Assembly: GCA_019454045.1 (NCBI GenBank)
Contig: SKCR01029089.1
Location: forward strand, 53,226-117,225
Source: Zanthoxylum bungeanum
Lineage: Eukaryota; Streptophyta; Magnoliopsida; Sapindales; Rutaceae
Direction of reading: 5' to 3'
Length of the DNA: 64,000 nucleotides
Under the pieces are notes generated by a model. The model ran no database searches. It was not told the origin of the DNA and was given only the letters and a program-made list of their open reading frames with translations. Shown piece by piece: positions 58,690-64,000 of this stretch. The first letter of the stretch is position 1. Each line of letters begins with the position of its first letter. The position numbers and the translations under genes are program-made.

Positions 58690-59215
58690 GAATTTTGATG
58701 ATGTGTGGGCCTCGACCCTGGGACTCATCCCAAAACTGATACTTATGATGTGGGCCTCAATCTTGGGACTCATCCCCAAACTGATACTGATGTGGGCTTC
58801 GACCTTGGGACTCATCCCCAAAATTGATACTGATGATGTGGGCCTCAACCCTGGGATTCATCCCTAAAACTAATACTAATGTGGGCCTCACCCCAAACTG
58901 ATACTGATGTGGGTCTCGCCCCAAACTGATACTGATGTGGGCCTCGCCCCAAACTGATACTGATGTGGGCCTCGCCCCCAAATTGATACTAATGTTAGCC
59001 TTTCCCCCCAAAATGATACTGATGTGGGCCTCGCCTCAAACTGATACCGATGTGGGCCTCGCCCCAAACTGATACTGATGTGGGCCTCGCCCCAAACTGA
59101 TACTGGTGTGGGCCTCGCCCCAAACTGATGCTGATGTAGGCCTCGCCCCAAAATGATGCTGACGTCGGCCTCACCCCAAAACTGATACTAATGTGGGCCT
59201 CGCCCCCTGTGATTC
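58690..59215. repeat. 46-bp and derived 28-bp minisatellite
   Basis: Units to about 58884 are ~43-49 bp: GTGGGCCTCGACC, TTGGGACTCATCC, CCAAACTGATACTGAT. From 58885 to 59215 about twelve 28-bp units GGGCCTCGCC-CCAAACTGATACTGATGT lack the middle segment. ORFs on the minus strand here (QYQFGARPTS-type) are repeat artefacts. Confidence 0.88.
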
Positions 59216-59458
59216 ATTCCTGAAAACTGCTGACACAGTACTGTTGCTGCTTCTGGTTGGCTTGCATTTGACGCTTTCTCTTTTTCTTCGTTGAAACCTA
59301 TGAATACAAACAAACCAAAACACAACAAAACAAAAGAATACAAGTGCATTAGGTGTATGCATGCATGAATGAGTTTCCTATTCCGTTGGGTTAAGTCTTC
59401 TGCCAGTTCCCTTGGTGACTGTTCGGTCTTCTCTTCCTCAGGAAAAGTACCGCTTCAT

Positions 59459-59722
59459 TTAATCCATGTTGGTTGGCTCGGTGAGCTCGTTCCCTTCTAA
59501 GTCTGACAGTTTCACCGTCTTGTTTCCCAATTTCTGAATGGCTATCTTGTCTTTTCTGCTTGCTTCTTCCGAGGATTCCCTATGTTCTAAACATCGTTGA
59601 GTATCATAGTACCAGTGTTGAATGCTTTTTTCAAATATACTCATTTGCAGGTTGAAAGGAAGAGACTCAGGCAAGTAAGCGAAATGAACGTCTTTATTAT
59701 CATTAAGAAAATGTTCGAACAA
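59459..59722 (-). pseudogene. Putative C-terminal fragment after gag of element E-G
   Basis: Minus-strand frame MFEHFLNDNKDVHFAYLPE to LEGNELTEPTNMD, 87 codons, hydrophilic, no family recognised. It lies just beyond the gag frame end, in a different frame. It may be the decayed gag C-terminus or chance. Confidence 0.3.
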
Positions 59723-59840
59723 GTAGATAAAATCAATGTCTTTATTAAAAATGCAAGATCGAATAAACTAGGAGGAACAGCTTCATCATTCACAGTATTG
59801 CCTTCTTCCTCGGCCTATGGTTCTCCACTATTGTCATTCC

Positions 59841-61145
59841 CTATCCCCATGAAAGAAACTGGTGGTTGAGAGTTTGAAGGACAAAGCTTTCGGGTAGGCC
59901 GGAGTTGATCATGTAGGTGGGTGGTGGAACGGAGTGGTAGTTTGGTATAGGATTTCTGTGTGTGTTGGGTTGTTCTTTTTCCGGGTAGGGTATTTTGTGG
60001 GAATCTATGAGGTATTGGATTTCATGCCTGAGGCGGGTGCAGTTATCGGTGTCATGGCCATGTTGCTGGTGGAAGTGACAATAAAAGTTCATATTGAGGT
60101 GTGGCGGTGGAGGGTGTGGGAGTGGTTTAGCTTCTAAGGGTTTTAGGAGTCCTTGCCCCTTCAATTTCTCAAGCACCTTAGATAAAGGCTTCCCCAGGTT
60201 AGAGAAATGTCAGTTCCTGACGACAGCAACCTTGGCAGTAGCGGGTTTAGTCTCATAATGCCCCCCAAAAGTCCTTCTATTATGGCCATAGAACTTTCTG
60301 TTCTCAACTTCTTCCTCCTCAATATCCATAACAGTCTCTCTCAACTGTCGAAAATCAACAATCATCGAAGTCATCCTCCTCAGCTTACCATAAATAGAGG
60401 GCTTGGTGCCCTTGATGATCATTTTGATCTGGTTCTTCTTCGAAGGTCGAGTCTGCATCTTCAGGAGCTGGCTCCTCCAGCGATCTACATACTCTTTGAA
60501 ACTTTCCTCATGTTTCTGCTTGGTATTCTCCAAGTCACGAAGCGACAAATCGATCTCCAAATTTGTGACATACTATTTTAGAAAGGCGTCTGCTAATGCC
60601 ATCTAATCATCCTTGACCTTTCTCTTCAGGCCATGATACCACCCTACGGGTGCCCCTTCAAGCGACATCCCGAACATCTTCTGAACCTGACGCTGCGACA
60701 GGCCTACTGAACTCATCACTGAAACATATTGTCGGAGATGGACCCCCGGATCCCCGTTCCCGTTTAACTTGGCTATGTCAGGTATTTTGAACTGAGCTAG
60801 CAGCTGCTCCTCAAAAGTCAACGCCTCATAGTCCAACAAGTCCTCATACTTACCCTTCAGCTTACGGGTAACTGATTCTACCTGATTCCAGAGCTTCTGC
60901 AATTCTTCCTGAGACCCAGTCATTCTTCCTACCGCATATTCAGCCATGTCATCATCAAAAGCGGGGATGTCATCCCCAAACCTATTCAGAGGCTCCTCAC
61001 GCCTCATATTCTCAGAGTTTCCCCTAGCACGGGGCACAACCATATTAGCCATAACAATAGTTAAGGCTTGCAACTGTTCAGTAACCTTGGTGAGATTGGT
61101 CTCCAAATGATCCATACGAGATACCTCGTTCTCTGATTCGCTCAT
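59841..61145 (-). pseudogene. Tat/Ogre-like gag of element E-G
   Basis: Minus strand, one reading frame throughout, starting MSESENEVSRMDHLE at 61145 with a short heptad-like N-terminus (LETNLTKVTEQLQALTIVM). The retrotransposon gag core is clear: FKIPDIAKLNGNGDPGVHLR, SLEGAPVGWYHGLK, then ESFKEYVDRWRSQLLKMQTR. The C-terminal part has a zinc-finger-like YCHFHQQHGHDTDNC (C-x2-H-x4-GH-x4-C), typical of Tat/Ogre gag rather than the CCHC knuckle of copia. In-frame stops near 60603, 60575 and 60207. Protease, RT and integrase do not follow; minisatellites lie there instead. Confidence 0.82.
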
Positions 61146-62219
61146 TTTGCTATCGGCCTCTTGATGAGTCTTCCCTCTTTCCTAACCCAACGAGAATATA
61201 TGGTGTTTTTTTAAAATTCTCGGTCAGCATGTATGCGTGCAATGCATGGAATATATAAGTTGGCCTCTTGTCATTTTAAAGCTTCAATCACATTATTGCA
61301 AGGTACAAACTTGTCCCAGTTGAAAAGGCCCAACAGGTTTACACCTTTGCGATAACATGGCTGAACAACTTCAAATGATAAGGGACCCCAACACAGGATG
61401 GGCCAACTGTATTTTAGAAACTTTTAACCCAATTGTCATAAGATATGAACTCATCCCAGTTTAAATGGCCCAACAAGTTGGCCTTTCTGACAAGAAGTCT
61501 AACTGAGTCCAAATGATGATGGTCCTAAGCATAAGCATAAAGAAACAGTTTCTATAGAGTGGCTCATCGGCATTTTAGAAACTTTTAGCCCAATTGTCAT
61601 AAGATACAAACTCATCTCAGTTTAAATGGCCCAATAAGTTCGCATTTCTGACAAGAAGTCCAACTGAATCCAAATGATGATGGTCCCTAAACACAAGCAC
61701 AAGGAAATAGTTTCTATTGGTCGTACAACTATGGTCTACGTATGGGTTTGCGGGAGTGTAGACAAAGGCTCTCGCTGGCGAAGGATTTCCCACAACTAGG
61801 TCTCCTCACTCAAAGGTTTGAGTGACCAAGTGAGCGCACCTTTTTATACCATACGGTACGTGCCAACGAGTTATGGTGCGTGACTGACTGTCAAATGGAT
61901 TTCCTATTGAAGATTCCCCAGAGGGAGGGCGGAGCGAACTCTATTAGAAACCCAAGCCTCTTAGGCTCTTATCGCCTTGGTGACAGGAATAAACAACAAG
62001 TCCTCCAAATTAGTCTGTCACAACGAGCTACGGGTAATGATTATCTAGGTGCCTTCGCAGCATTTCCTTATAGAAAGGTAGTGAATGAAGGAATACAACA
62101 AACCATTACCTAGCCTTAACAATGTCTTTGATTAAACCCTTTTCAACCAACAGTAGACACATTTAACTAAAGCACAAATCATAATCACTACAAGATATTA
62201 TTTCGGGGCCGATTCTCTA
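61146..62219 (-). other. Untranslated leader of element E-G
   Basis: Between primer site and gag start, no gene supported. Two tandem copies of a ~176-bp block (about 61420-61595 and 61596-61720) share CCCAATTGTCATAAGATA, GTTTAAATGGCCCAA and CCAAATGATGATGGTCC; a weaker third copy lies near 61300-61390. A short inverted repeat TCACTCAAA-GG-TTTGAGTGA is at about 61805-61825. The plus-strand ORF at 61880-62113 has no recognisable content. Confidence 0.6.
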
Positions 62220-62237
62220 TCCCCAGTGGAGTCGCCA
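62220..62237 (-). other. Primer-binding site of element E-G
   Basis: TGGCGACTCCACTGGGGA on the minus strand, a few bases after the LTR end. This is the kind of site that follows the 5' LTR of Tat/Ogre elements; I recall tRNA-Arg as the reported Ogre primer but cannot verify it here. Confidence 0.8.
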
Positions 62238-62240
62238 GAC

Positions 62241-64000
62241 AGTAGACAACAGAAACGGCGACGCTGTTCCTGGCTCGTGGCCTAGTCGGGAGTATAGAGT
62301 AGCCCACGGGGGACTACACCAGAGAAATAAAAATGGAGTCGCCACCCGGTGTGAACCGGGAAAATTATTTAAGGTCGCACTCACCCCTCGCAAGGGAAGA
62401 CCTCAAACTGTTGGGTTCAGAATGGTCCCTTACTTATGCCACTTGTAATGAAATGATTTGTGCAATAATTTAATCGGATCTACGCAACATATATTTCCAA
62501 GAGTATTCTATTTCTAAGTTCACATGCATGAAAATAAAGCTCATATCTAAGTTTGCATATAACCTATATCTAAGTTTGTGTGCATAAAAATAAGGCTCAT
62601 ATCTAAGTTTGCATGCATAGAAGTAAGTGAAATAAAGGCAATCACACAATCTCATGAACACATTAAGTAGATAAATGCGGGAATATAAATAAATGATAAC
62701 AGTAAAAGTGTCAATAATGAAATGATATGATTAATTATGTAATGCAAAAGAAATTACCAAAGAAGCGAACATGCATGAAATGTGATGAAAAGAAATTTGT
62801 TCACTGTATATGTGTTCGTGTAGCATTTGAAAACGTGTTCGAACGGTGAACAGAATGTTCACGTTCGTATAGCGTTCAAGAACGCGTTCGAACGAGATAA
62901 GACCCGATGCATGATAAAACAAAACGCATGTGCATTCGAGTAGCGTTCGTAAACGCGTTCGAACGGGCTGAGACATAATGCATTCGTTCGTGTAGCGTTT
63001 GGAAACGCGTTCGAACGAGATTACCAAAATGTCATCTGAAACAACACAAACACATGCATGGATAAACAAATACACAATGTAAGACCTCGTGTGCCCGATT
63101 GAACACATTTCATATTCAATCGAGTGCATTTCGTCTGGCTTTGCAAAACATCGTGGTAAAGGTAACCTTTAGGTATTTCCCTCGAATATAGGACCTTTAA
63201 TCCACCCTAGTTAGCCCATGTGTATTAAATTATCAATACATGAATAAATAAATAATATGGGACCTTGTATGCCCGATTGAACACATTTTACGTTCAATCG
63301 AGTGTACCTCATCCGGCGTGGTAAAACATCGTGGTAAAGGTAGCCTTTAGGCATTTCCCTCGAATAGAGGACCTTTAATCCACCCTAGTTAGCCCATGCG
63401 CACTAGAATGCAATGCATGCGTAAATAAAGCAGTGATATGCAAAGGGTAAATGACATAATAAAAGGCGCGGCAAAACATCGTGGTAAAGGTAGCCTTCAG
63501 GCATTTCCCTCGAATAGAGGACCTTTAATCCACCCTAGTTAGCCCATGCGCATTATATTACCATGCATACAAATGAATGAGACAATAATTTGGAACTCTG
63601 TATGTCCGATTAAACATATCTCATATTCAATCAAACATACTTCGTCCGGTGCGGCAAGACGTCGTGGCAAAGGTAGCCCTTAGGCTTTTCATCCTTCAAT
63701 ACAGAGGACCTTTAATCCAACTTGATTTTCCCATGCGCACTATATCATCAATACACAAACAAATAACGTACAGAAAGTAAATGGCGGAATGTAAAATGTG
63801 AATAATAGACGAACAAAATAAGATAAAGTGAAATATGTGTCATTTGCTCAACTGGTACGTGGAGTTGTTTCCCAAGTACAGACCGCACTACCGTCTATTT
63901 AGATTCGGCTACGGAATTTACGTTTGGGTTTCCATCCGATATACCACAAGAGACGACTCATATTTCATTCATCCAATAGCCATAGCATACATTAATCAAC
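62241..64000 (-). mobile_element. 5' LTR (G) of the Tat/Ogre-like element, partial
   Basis: Minus-strand LTR of subfamily II, collinear and very similar to LTR E (62241-63990 against 41180-42960). The outermost base of its end near 62241 has mutated (CAGTAGACAAC against TGTAGACAAC in E). Four GTTCGAACG-type blocks (62810-63030) and four CATCGTGGTAAAGG modules (63145-63740). U3 and the promoter lie beyond the right edge. ORFs inside (62470-63129) match those in E and are shadows. Confidence 0.88.
62334..62344 (-). other. Copy of the PBS core inside U5
   Basis: TGGCGACTCCA on the minus strand, identical to the first 11 bases of the primer site at 62227-62237. Also exact in LTR I (16-26) and 10 of 11 in LTR E (41274-41284). 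Adjacent CCCGG...CCGGG forms a small hairpin. Confidence 0.65.

Noticed and set aside
57059..58867. ORFs of 96-208 codons rich in SRLVHSRT/FIPEPCSILGV repeats
   Set aside because: Products of the 47-bp minisatellite on the strand opposite to the element's gag; no start context, no family, and interrupted by MITE 3.
58757..59151. Minus-strand QYQFGARPTS repeat ORFs
   Set aside because: Shadows of the 28-bp minisatellite.
61880..62113. 77-codon plus-strand ORF near the primer site
   Set aside because: Antisense to the retrotransposon leader; no family features.

Overview
This window is repeat-dense, pericentromere-like plant nuclear DNA, almost certainly from a flowering plant. The evidence is the content: Ty1/copia and Ty3/gypsy (Tat/Ogre-like) LTR retrotransposons, hAT-type miniature elements, a CACTA-type terminus, a LINE-type RNase H relic and many minisatellites. 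I could not narrow the species. I found no convincing intact host gene, tRNA or rRNA. Every recognisable coding stretch belongs to a transposable element, and all are broken by stops, frameshifts or deletions.

Layout, left part (1-22216), a nest on several levels: a long gypsy-type LTR (1-3074, minus strand, cut by the window edge) sits inside the 5' LTR of copia element A (3075-9769). A sits in the first bases of the 5' LTR of copia element B (9770-19597). B interrupts a plus-strand Tat-like gypsy pol remnant, D (19598-22216).

Middle part (22217-41179): an LTR-like promoter region (22217-23260); a young gag-only copia element H (23481-28641, perfect 5-bp target duplication) splitting a minus-strand gene of the plant 'putative gypsy-type transposon' class (23268-23480 plus 28642-30079); a 142-bp satellite array (31742-33050); a second LTR-like promoter region; a CACTA-like end with inverted subterminal repeats (to 35323); an AAT microsatellite; hAT MITE 1 (36287-37285); a LINE-type zinc-finger/RNase H relic (37465-38205); then about 3 kb of mostly featureless AT-rich DNA with a short 138-bp repeat.

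Right part (41180-64000): one large minus-strand, gag-only, Tat/Ogre-like element. Its 3' LTR (E, 41180-43337 + 53754-54775) is interrupted by copia element C (43338-53753), which belongs to the same family as B but lies in the opposite orientation. A second, truncated LTR (F, 54855-56942) of the left-edge subfamily follows. Next come two minisatellites (one carrying hAT MITE 3), a gag pseudogene (59841-61145), the leader, the primer-binding site (62220-62237) and the 5' LTR (G, 62241 to the window edge). hAT MITE 2 lies inside the 3' LTR of C, and the 5' LTR of C preserves the empty site.

How the parts relate: several elements lack polymerase yet were clearly mobilised. H, the E-G element and the B/C lineage (which share a stop codon and a pol deletion) must have used enzymes from autonomous relatives. 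The most unusual signals are regulatory rather than coding: a CGTTCGAACG-type palindrome module shared by a copia LTR and unrelated gypsy LTRs, plant-snRNA-like USE/TATA promoter arrangements in a copia LTR and in a MITE, an array of dyad-symmetric elements in the B/C LTRs, and a copy of the primer-binding-site core inside the U5 of the Tat-like LTRs.
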